DNA of 64,000 bases from positions 204,257,782 to 204,321,781 of the forward strand of contig OX465600.1 in NCBI GenBank assembly GCA_950022295.1, read 5' to 3'. Of the stretch, positions 49,741 through 59,435 are shown one piece after another. Origin of the DNA: Bromus sterilis. Taxonomy: Eukaryota > Streptophyta > Magnoliopsida > Poales > Poaceae. Made by a program: the position numbers and the translations under genes. The notes under the pieces are model-generated. The model was given only the letters and a program-made list of their open reading frames with translations, searched no databases and was not told the origin of the DNA. Positions within the stretch are counted from its first letter, which is position 1, and every line of letters begins with the position of its first letter.

Positions 49741-50016
49741 TATTTTTCATTTTCTGTTTCTTTTTCCCATCGTATTTTTGCTGTATTTGTACAGGTATTA
49801 TACAATATAGTCTCATACACATACACAGGTTTTCTACAGAGTACAAATCTCATCATATCATACACATACAATAATCTGATGACCATATATATATATCATC
49901 ATGATCTCTCATATCCAACACATATGATGTCTCTCATCATGTCATCTCTAAAATAGCGATAGAAGTTGTCACAATATCTTAAATACATGCAACTACAAGC
50001 AAGTTTCATCATCCAT

Positions 50017-50271
50017 CTAAACTATGATATATACTAGAAGAGCGGTCACTATGAGGAAGAGTGGAATTATGTAGTAGCTCATGAAGCGCCGCCTCCGATC
50101 TTCCTCTCGCGCTATCGTAAATCTCAAGTAACTAGCTTCCGCTTCCTCTCTGGTATTGAACCCTCTTTGGCTGCCGCCCGGGAACCGGTGCAGTTGGGCC
50201 TGACACTCTGGCCACTCATCGTACACTCCTGGAACCTTCACTATGTACACGGCATAGCACTTCTTCGCCAT
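50017..50271 (-). CDS. RNase H1-type hybrid-binding domain protein with C-terminal membrane segment
   Basis: An intact 84-residue frame from ATG 50271. Residues 4-50 (KCYAVYIVKVPGVYDEWPEC, then FPGGSQRGFNTREEAEAS) match the N-terminal RNA/DNA hybrid-binding domain of eukaryotic RNase H1, a fold also found in the caulimovirus viroplasmin family. Residues 52-63 are highly charged (REEDRRRR) and residues 65-83 are hydrophobic (YYIIPLFLIVTALLVYIIV), suggesting a tail-anchored membrane protein. It lies downstream of the accessory gene on the same strand, inside CACTA2. There is no RNase H catalytic domain. I recall similar small ORFs near Triticeae CACTA elements; the role is unknown. It could instead be a last exon of the accessory transcript. 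Confidence 0.7.
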   Translation of the reverse strand: MAKKCYAVYIVKVPGVYDEWPECQAQLHRFPGGSQRGFNTREEAEASYLRFTIAREEDRRRRFMSYYIIPLFLIVTALLVYIIV

Positions 50272-50680
50272 CGATGATCTATGTACCTATTAGAGATGCA
50301 TATTCATTATAGGAATTCAACAATAGTACACAACATAATATACTTGAGCAACACGAAGACAAAAAGTTAGTGAATAGATGCAACATAAAGTAACATACAT
50401 AATATAATATACACACGTTGTTCATGGTACCCCAACTAATTCACTAGCTAGCAAGCTTTACGCAAGTAGTTCAACATGACCGTTAAATTACATCACAAAG
50501 GTTTCATATCACTTCCAAAAGTATAAATTCAACCGAGACATCATCATCGGCATAATCAATACACTAGAACTTCCATCCATCCATATCTGGGAGGACGCAC
50601 CCTAGCTTATTGAACGGCGTAATGTCCAAAAGTTGCATTCCTACGCGAGTTTTAACATCAGCTCGCGATATTGGGCCGTG

Positions 50681-53600
50681 CTAGAACATCCCCTTCTTGT
50701 CAAGGACTTCTTTCATGATGATGGTTGCAATATCCTTCAGGATGCGAAAGAAGTCATCTCTTACTTTATAATCCGGTTCAGCTAAGTTTTTTGCCCATAT
50801 CATGATATGATTGTCATCTTTGCTTGCCATGCGAAGACGTTGTTGATCCTTTCTGAACTCCATCATGAGATGGATGACATAGTTTCCATCATTTGTACTT
50901 CCTTCCGGTTGATGGATACTGCAGAAGTTGGTTTTATGCGAGAAACACGGCGCGCCCTTCCTTCGTGACTTTTTCTCGATGTGGTCACCCCTCATGCCGA
51001 AGCCCTGGAGAGAGGAATGAAGAAGACTCATTACTTTGGTGTAGTCCTTCCTTTTGAACTTCCTAGACGAGTAGAAATACACGACATGTCTGACTCGCGG
51101 GAAAAGAACGATAAGGACGGCGTGGCCCTCGCTGCGCAAAATAAATGCACCTCAAATTAGCTAGCCTCCATATGAGCAAAGGAATGATTGAAATGTAAAG
51201 GCAATCGGGCAATGACTTACATTGGATGATAAGGCACGAGAACCATTTCCTTCTCCTTATTCATCAGCATGAAATTTTCGATGTACTCCCTAGCAGTTTT
51301 AAGTTCATAGTCACCGAGCGACAAGAATGACTCATGCATGTAGTATGGATCTGCCACCGTGATTTGAAAGATTTCCTCTCTTTTGATGACAAAGCTCATA
51401 TGGAGCGCAAAAAGGCCGACGATTGTAAAATCGAGCCGCCTAGTGAGGAACATCTCAAAGATATGATCAAACCACAGGAAGAACACTTCCGCAGGCGCCG
51501 TGTCGACGTAGCCCATGCCCGAAGGCACACGCACCGCATAAAGTGGATATCCTGGATCCTTCGACGCGAGAAGGCTTTACTCTGTCGACAGTACATGGTC
51601 GTGCAATCTCCTGAGATCCCCTGATATGCTCTCCAGCGGTTTCGGCGGGAGGATCGGCTCGCCCGCGACATGGATCAACGCCGTACCTTTCATCGGTACA
51701 CGGTTTTCAAAACCGGTTGGCGGAACCGACTTGCTGCTAGAAGCATTGACATCCTTTTTGGCAGCTAAGTCTTTCCTATTCGGTCTCTTCCTCGACATCT
51801 TCTGGGGGAGAGGTTGTGATGAGCCTTTCATAGCGCCCTTGATCGCCAACCCAAGTGTTGACGGGCTGAGCAAGGGTTGTTCATGCTGGTTTGAGGCGGC
51901 ATCTGCAGGCGTGTCCTGCAAGGGTTGCACGAAGAGAGACTTTTTACACTCAGACCTAGGATGCTCCTGCTCCGACAGAATATCCATCTCCTCGTCCACA
52001 TGCTCCTTATTGGCGAGTCATATGGCTGACTCATCATTTCTACTTCCTGATTAATGAAGGCGGTGTTGAGGAATTGCATAGGGTCACCATCCTTGTCCAT
52101 GTCATCATCCATTGCTTGCTGGAGCACGAGGGAGAAATCACGATCCACTCTGCTTGGACCGCCTTCCTCGCGTCGCTCGCCGCTCTCACCCAGCATAACA
52201 GGCGGCGCTAATAATTGCGGAGGCGGGGTGGTGGTGTTCACACCTTCTTGGGGATGTGTTGTCGTTGGTGTGGTCATCAGGGCGGCCGACTCGACACGAA
52301 GAAGACCCTTCGGCCATAGGATGAAATAGCCCTTGCAGTCTGCATGCCGCTTAGGGGTCTCGCTTCCTCTCCCCCGAGTTGTACCGGAGGATCCAAATCC
52401 TCGTGGCCCGGTTTGACACTCGCCACGGAAACCTTGAAAGTGGTATTGGGCATCTGCATGGTGTGGATCATCCGATCCGTGGGATTTATTATCGTTGCCT
52501 TTCCCACATCCACCGTCTGGCCATTGATCATGTATAGTAAGGTGCACGGGGTTCTCTCGGCCTGCGAAAACATTTCTACGGCGTCAGACATCCAAAAGGC
52601 AACGAAAAAGGGATATATTATAGATATGTTGGTGTGACGCGTAATTACCGTGAGGGCGTCGAGCTCAGCCAAAGGCGAAGGCCTGCCTAGCACGCCAGAG
52701 ACAAAGGACAGGCTGCTATGAGAGGCTAATGGAGCATGTTTGGATGCGAGAGCAGGCCCCGCTGGTGCGATGTTCACACAGGTGCTCCCGACGAAGCTAG
52801 TACGGGGAAAATCCGCTGCCCTTTTGTCTGGATTTTACTTCGTCCACTCGATAACAGCCGGGATCAAGGATGAAACCGAAGCTGCGAACTCATCTCTAAA
52901 AGCAGCTAAAGCTGCATTGACTGCCGACTTGATCATCTCTTGTTTGGTCGCTTGTTCGGTCTCAGCTGCTTTTTTCTCAACCGCAAGCTTCACCTTCTCG
53001 TCGATGTTGACCTGACTAAACTTCCTTCTTTGCCTTTTGGCCTCAGGGTCCTCGTGGCAGTAGTGCTTCCACTGGGCACCGTCTCCGACGCCGTGCACAC
53101 GTCCATGCTGCGGCCGAGTGTCCAAAGGGAGGCCCTTCATTATGTTCAAGGCCCGGTAATCTCATCAATTCCCTCGTGCGCGCGTCCGTGGACCAAACCT
53201 TTTTCTTCGAGTCCCACTTGTAGCGGGCCCTGATGAAGTCATACTCCTGCGGGTCGGTGAAGTCCGCCAAGGGGTCTGGGATCCCCGCGGCTTCACGTTC
53301 CGCGTCCTCCTTGTCCCATATGGGCCTTTTGCCAATGTAACCACGGCTTCCGAGGCGGTGTTTCCCCGTGTTCCTTTTCTGAAGCCCCTTGAATTTCGCG
53401 GACCTAAGCTTGGCTTCGTCGGTAGCGCAAGTGTCCTTGAATTTTAAGAACTCAGCTTCCGTAAGTGATGGATTGTCCGCAAAAATCTTGGACAAAGGTT
53501 TGTTTTTCTCAATCAATCGTTTCACCCTCACTTTCCACGCGGACAATGCGTTGCTGAACTTGACCATGGCGGCGGCGTTTATGTCAGTCGTGGCATCATC

Positions 53601-54088
53601 ATCCCACGGAGTTTTGCTCTCATCCCGATCCGGGAACTTGAATCTGTTGTGCAGCTTCGTAAGGAGTAAATGTTCCATATTTGGTATACTCCTCAAGTCA
53701 TAGTCGTTGATGCTCGCGGTTTCCTGTAGGATGCATCCGACTTGGTTGCCGTAGCACCTGCGAGCTTCCGCCGGCGCTATTGGCTCGAATTTTCCAGGAT
53801 GCACCTCTGTCACTAGCAGTTTGTCGGTGCCGAGCTTGTTTGGTTTTCGTACCCTCTCCTTCTTATTTCCTGGTTCATTAGCGCTTCAGCGCCGCCGGTG
53901 TCGGTGGCGCCGGTGTCAGTGCCATCGCTGCGATCAATAGTGCTGTCGGACTCGATTTCGGCGTCCGTCGCACTAGCGGCATTTGGACCTTTGTCTCATA
54001 GCTGAGAAGACATATGGTCGAGGAAGGCGTGTTCATGCTGCTGGTAGTCAAAATCTTCATTTGCACCGGCTTCGTCGTTGGTCGACAT
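50681..54088 (-). pseudogene. CACTA2 accessory gene (DUF8039-like plus Ulp1-like)
   Basis: It starts at ATG 54088 (MSTNDEAGANEDFDYQQ). The next conserved part (53813-53043) includes IPDPLADFTDPQEYDFIRAR. The DUF8039-like region is at 52570-52280 (TPCTLLYMINGQTVDVGKA), then a basic linker (51999-51577), a pre-protease region (51534-51217, ending VLVPYHPM) and the Ulp1-like exon (51139-50681). In that exon the catalytic His is present (GHAVLIV), the Asp position is Tyr (VYFYSS), Gln is present (SIHQPEG), and the Cys position is Asp (NDGNYV). Lesions: TGA at 53996-53998, a frameshift near 53875 and TAA at 51577-51579. Introns separate the blocks, so exact exons are uncertain. The paralogue in CACTA1 has the same plan. 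Confidence 0.78.
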
Positions 54089-54300
54089 GTTTCCCACGAT
54101 ATATTTAGTCTCCAAGTTTAAAATCTCAAACTATAAAAAAAGGACTAAATACCGTCCTATCAAATACCGGGCACTCGATATGTCATACTAGAAAAGAGAA
54201 GAAAATTCGTACACAATATCATTTCATTTTCATTTTCAACTCCAAAAGTTCATCTCATAAATAATTGAATCACATCCCTAATAGCAGCAGGTAAGATACA

Positions 54301-54569
54301 GACAGAGATCCAGTGACATGCTGTGGGCAAGTCACGAGTGAACAGTGCAGTCACATTCTCTTTTGTGTGTCCGGTGACATTCTCTGTCTCCACACCAAGT
54401 CACTGGATCTCGATCGAATGGTGTGGAGACAGAGAATGTCACCGTACTATAGCTGCGCACTGTTTATGAAATCTATCCGTTGATTCTCGATCGAATGGTG
54501 TGGAGACAGAGAATGTCACCGTACTGTTCATTGGTGACTTGCCCACAGCAAGTCACTGGATCTCTGTCC
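54301..54569. mobile_element. 269-bp MITE, Mutator-like, upstream of the CACTA2 accessory ATG
   Basis: A target duplication GTAAGATACA (10 bp; 54291-54300 and 54570-54579) flanks terminal inverted repeats of about 55 bp starting GACAGAGATCCAGTGAC. Inside, a block with TCGATCGAATGGTGTGGAGA occurs twice (about 54412 and 54489). The duplication length and TIRs suit a Mutator-type non-autonomous element. Confidence 0.88.
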
Positions 54570-54954
54570 GTAAGATACAAGTAAAACAACTTTGCAGGGG
54601 AGAGCGGCAGCGACATAGAATTGGACAAAGGCTGCGCATAGAGTTCGGTTTTGATGGGCAAGTTGCAAGAAATTGAGATTTCATCCTTGATCACAACAGG
54701 ATGTCCATCCACTAGCTATACAGGTGTTGACAATTTCAGCTTCGCATTCAAATGTTTCCCTAACAGTTAGTTTCCTGTGTGAGGAGGAATAGTTAACCCA
54801 AATTCAAATGGTATCTTCGACGAACCTTCCTGGAGCTGAAGCAGGACTAAAAATAAATGTACTACATACTACATATGAAATGGGCATACCTAAGTCTCAT
54901 TCAGACAGCATATGTCAAGAATATCATTTAATATGAAATGATTCACTGAGATGA

Positions 54955-55240
54955 AGTGAAGCCGGAGGCATCATCGAGTTGTGCGGCAGTAGTGAAGGCT
55001 GGGGACGGGGAAAGATCGACGGAGGATGGAGGAAACGGGGGCGGGGGGCTTACCGAGCAGATCGATGGTGGCGTCGGCGGCCGCGGAGGCGAGGCGACGA
55101 GGGCGGCGGAGGCGAGGCGACGAGGGCGGGGAGGCGAGGCGACGAGGGCGGCAGAGGCGAGGCGGCGAGGGCGGGGAGGCGCGGCGACGACGACGATGGC
55201 CGGGGAGGAGTTCGAGAGGGAGAGATAGAGGGGAATGAAA
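54955..55240 (-). other. CACTA2 accessory gene, G+C-rich first exon or leader
   Basis: The tandem unit GGCGAGGCGACGAGGGCGGC repeats about six times at 55085-55185. The place is equivalent to the G+C-rich block of CACTA1. Any frame through it yields only Arg/Gly/Ala-rich low-complexity sequence, so I treat it as leader. Confidence 0.5.
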
Positions 55241-55261
55241 AGAAGAACCTGCCCGACCGGT

Positions 55262-55460
55262 TTAAGTGAAACTTAGCAATAGCGCGCTCTGACAGGGCCC
55301 GCTACTGCTAAGTTTAGCAGTAGCGCGCTCTGACAGGGCCCGCTAGTGCTAAAACTTAGAGGTGACCCGCTTAAGTTTAGAAGTAGCCCGCTCTGACAGG
55401 GCCCTCTACTGCTAAACCTTAGCAGTAGCGCGCGCTGACAGGGCCCTCTACTGATATTTC
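55262..55460. repeat. CACTA2 internal subterminal-type repeat array
   Basis: Four to five units of TTAGCAGTAGCGCGCTCTGA with GGGCCCGCTACTGCTAA, the same motif as at the left end, placed between the accessory gene start and the transposase 3' end. No CACTA terminus adjoins it. Confidence 0.82.
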
Positions 55461-55616
55461 TGGCATTTTTTTCCCTCTTCCATTTCCTTTTTAATTTTTT
55501 TTCCGAACAACGACCGATACAATTTATATAATGTATATTTAGCAGCGGCAATATATAATTTGACCGATCGATAACGCGGTTAAAGTGCAAGTATACAAAA
55601 TAGATACATATATAGA

Positions 55617-55723
55617 TTACAACACACATTTAGTTTCTAAACGTCGAAGACGTTTCTTAGTGATTAGGTTCTTTCCTTTTTTGTCCGTTTCCGAATAATT
55701 TAGGCCTTCGTTGTGACTTTTCC
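55617..55723 (-). pseudogene. CACTA2 TNP2 transposase, C-terminal fragment
   Basis: The minus-strand residues NEGLNYSETDKKGKNLITKK correspond to EGVPGLNYSTTTKKGKKKIV at the CACTA1 transposase end. The frame is cut at 55724 where the element B LTR begins, so element B inserted into this gene. The rest should lie past the right edge of the window. Confidence 0.7.
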
Positions 55724-58700
55724 TGTCAGAACCCCAACTAGGGTAAGTGCTAGGGTTTGTTTGTGCCTTTGCATCATGCAAAAATTCAAAAAGGAAATTC
55801 AAAAATGGGGAAAAGAAAAGCCCTGAGAAATTATTTCAAATGGCCAGATAATAATCTTTTTCCAAAAATCAATTGAGTATTTGTAAAATTCCTATAAATG
55901 ATTATGATCATTTTAAAAGTGGTTTGGGTATTTTCCCATGCCCATGGAATATTCAAAAATTCAAAAGGTGCCTTGGAAATTAAATTTGACCCCTATTTGA
56001 ATTGAAATTCAAATGTTTGAATTTCAAAAATCTCCAAAACTTGTGAGTGGATAGCTATATATGTTATAAGCCCACATAAAAGTTTTCATGATTTTATAAA
56101 ATGCCTCGCTATTTTTATTGGGGCAAAACAAATAACAGAAAAGGAAAACAGAAACAAAAACACAGAGAAAAAGAAAAAGGGAAAAGGAGCCCACCCAACC
56201 GGGCCCCCCGGCCCAACTTACCTTTTCCCAGCCCAGCCCACCAGCCCCGGTGTCGTCTTCCTCCCCGGCGCCCGAAGCAGCTCGGTGGCGCGCTCACCGC
56301 CGCGCAGGCCACCGAGGAGCTTCCAGGCCCTCTCTTTCTCCCCCAGGACGCCACGCAACGCCCTGGACGCCCCACACACTTCCCCCCTCCTCCAACTCAC
56401 TCTCCCTCTCTCCTCGCATCAGAAACCACCATGGCCGAGAGCTAGGTCTCGCCGCCGACAAGCGCTTGCGTGGCCACCGTGCCTCCCCCGTGACGCCGTG
56501 TTGTCCAGAGGACTCACCAGCGCCGACTCCTTCGACCAACAGCTTCAATTCGAGCTCAGCCGCCCCGAGGTCTTCGCCATCTTCAACGAGACGCCGCCGG
56601 CCGCCGTGAAGCTCGTCGTCGAATTCGCCGCCTACAGTGCTCCCTCGACCCCTCCGTGGCCTCCATCGTCCTCCTAGCGCTCCGGTGAGAAGAACCCCCC
56701 TATCCCTGGCCCTTCTCGCGCACGGTTTCGCCGTTCCCCTCTTCACCAGTGGCGGCCACCGCCATTGCCGTCATGCCCGTGCTCCGAAGCCTCCCCTTGA
56801 ACCCCCGATGGAGCTGCTAGACGCGCGCGAGCCCCAGCAACCCTCCAGTGCATCCCCCGTGCCCTCCCGTGGCCCATAGCACTATTCCGGCGAGCGCCGC
56901 CGGCGTCAAGCCGGCGGCCATTATGGCCCTAATGACCAGCTAATCCCCCCCTATCCCAATGACAAGTGGGCCAGCCCCCCCGCCTTAACCCCACTTTTAA
57001 GCTAATTAAACCGGATTTCAAAACAGAGTCACTGACATGCATGGCCCACATGTCAGCCCCCTGCTGATGTCATGCTGAGGTCATGTTGGTGCAATAATCA
57101 GTTTCTCTGATTAAATTTAAATAGAAAAGAATTAAAGAAATCCAGAAATTACAGAAAATAGGTGAAACTTTAGAAATTTATAGAAAATTCATATGAACTC
57201 CAATTTGGACAAATAATATATGAAAAATGATCAACCGAAAATTCTCTATCCAAATATTCAACTTTCAACCATGTTTGAGTTGATTTTAAAATGGGACCAG
57301 TAGCTTTTGCTATTTGGCTTAATTGGAATTAATTCAAATTTAATCCAACTGCAATTCAAATTTTAACCACTACAATGCAAACATGATCACTTAAACTTCA
57401 GAAGCATATCACACACATGATCACATGGTTTCAAATGATCAAACAATTTAAAATGCAATTTGGTTAAATTGAAATTCATATGTGGAGTTTGAATTTTCAT
57501 TTCAAATGCAATACACTTCATTTAAATCAAATGTACCACAAACCAGCACCATTCACATCATGGACAACATAATCATGTGCTTGTGCATTCTATTACAATG
57601 TTGCCCCCCCCTTTGTTGATTGATTGTTCCGCTGACAGACGATCCGAGACGGTGATCACCCCCGAAGGAGAAGGCCACCGTTAAGAACCGTGTATCGTCA
57701 GCAAGGCAAGCAAACCCCATTGATCATATCTATAAAATCCCAATTCCCTCTCAGTCTCGCTTATGCATGTTTAGGAGATCACTTTGTATCGATTCTACCG
57801 CATAGTTGAACCCATATCCGATGCATGACCTATCATCTTGTCACAGTAGTAAGCAAACCACAATCCTAGCTGACATAGGAGTTGATTGATATCATGTGGC
57901 CCCTGCAACTGTTAATGCTTATTGCATGCTTAGTGGTACAATAAGGTTGCTTTTGATGTGAGTCGGGATGATGGTGAACATGGTGTTGATGAAAGTGAAA
58001 CAGTGTTGGTGAATCCAACCTAATACAAGGTGAACGATGAGAGGCTGTGTAGGAGTACACAGTGGGTTGTCTCGTTGAACACCGCCTTAAGCACCGAGTT
58101 CTTGTATGGTAATCCAAGACAAAGAGTACAACCACACATTGGGCTCACTGACCCCTCTCGGCCTAGTACCTTGATCCGTGTCGACGTCCAGGAGTCACAT
58201 TAGTTCGGGCCTTCCATTTGACATATGCATAGAAAAATAGTGAGTGGAAATGTTGCATCATCCTAGATATGTGGGTGGATCTGTGTGACAGTGAAACCAT
58301 CTGTCAGAGGTGGCGTCTCGGTTGCCTACATTGTCTGGGTCCGTTTCTTTGATCCGGCCGGACTCTCGAGCGGTGACAAACTCAGATAGTCGACTCCTGG
58401 AATAGACCGGTTGTGAGCGAAGTGTCGTGGTGAGCATCCTCGTTGTCACCTCTTGAACGGTGGCGAGACCTAGCGGTAACCGATGGTCAAGTGTGTGTAG
58501 TTTACACCCTTGCAATGTTAACAAAACTATTCGAATAGCCGCGTCCGCGGTCATGGACTACTTGGAACCTGTACCTGATTATTAGACAACTTGAATGGAT
58601 ACTTCTAAAATATAGCAAGATAAGTGTGAGTGTTATGGTGTGCTTCCTCGTGGGGAAGTTGAGGAAGTAACCATAGTGGTGTATTGGTTGGAGATGTAGT

Positions 58701-59309
58701 GGACTCGTGTACGCTTCTTACCTCAAGTCTGGTATTCGTAGTTCAGGATTAGCCAAGTCAAAGCTGGCACTTCTGCATGATGAAACCCCACCTCCCTTTA
58801 CCTTGATACTTGAGCATGAGTAGTGTAGTTCTGATGTAACCCTTGCTGAGTACGACTTTGTACTCACGTTTGCGTATTCTATGTTTTAGATGAGAACCCG
58901 GACCCCGATGGAGTCACCTTCGTGAAGCTTGACGTTGACCTTGGTAGTATAGTTCCAGACAGCAGTCTGGTCCCTCGTGGAAGGGCATGTTTGTTTACAA
59001 GGCTTCTCTAAGCCATTTTTTAAACTTGTCTGTACTCAGACCTAATTTTCTTCCGTTGTATGATGTAATGTTGATCACAGACATGTGATCTTTGTATGCT
59101 CTATGTGTATATCAATAAAGAGTACTTAGTAGAGTTATGTGATGATACCTGCTGTTCATACTAGGCATGTGTGCTGCGTGTATGTTTATAACATGCATGT
59201 CTTAGTATGGGTTTTCGAGACCTTAGTTGTGATCTAGCTGGCGGTCTTTTATACACCAAGTGGCCCTTAGTTGTGCGCATCTTGGGGCATCGCGATGCGA
59301 TTGCTCGTG
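55724..59309 (+). repeat. Element B LTR copy 1 (lacks its 3' terminal part)
   Basis: It aligns with element A LTRs from the start through GCATCGCGATGCGATTG, after which the last 320 bp or so expected are missing. It includes the G+C-rich leader (56180-56880) and the conserved block (58500-58565). Confidence 0.8.
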
Positions 59310-59435
59310 TGTCAGGAACCGGGGTTTGCGTATGCAAGTCCAGATAAGACATAGTCATATGGAGAGCCGAGAACCGTACCCACTTGTCTAAGCAGACAAG
59401 GCCAAGCACAGAACGTTCTCGGAAAGCATCGTACG
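59310..59435 (-). repeat. Inverted copy of the LTR terminus
   Basis: TGTCAGGAACCGGGGTTTGC onward is the reverse complement of the LTR end at 60965-61089, with a few mismatches. It sits exactly between LTR copy 1 and the TGTCAG start of LTR copy 2. Confidence 0.85.

Larger units (their letters stand above)
49538..55723 (-). mobile_element. CACTA2: CACTA transposon, right part displaced by element B
   Basis: It begins CACTACTAGGAGAAAGGC; the 3-bp target duplication would be GAG (49535-49537), but the right end lies beyond element B, outside the window. It has the same plan as CACTA1 with different subterminal repeats (AGCAGTAGCGCGC): left array, small hybrid-binding ORF, accessory gene, internal array, then the 3' end of the transposase gene. 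Only the C-terminus of the transposase remains before 55724. Confidence 0.88.

Noticed and set aside
50017..50271. Endogenous caulimovirus remnant suggested by the viroplasmin-like domain
   Set aside because: No other viral gene is nearby, the ORF lies between the CACTA2 accessory gene and left terminus, and the domain is equally that of RNase H1.
55600..55724. Simple truncation of CACTA2 at its right side
   Set aside because: The breakpoint coincides with the exact TGTCAG start of an element B LTR in the correct orientation, so insertion explains it; the remainder should lie to the right of the window.
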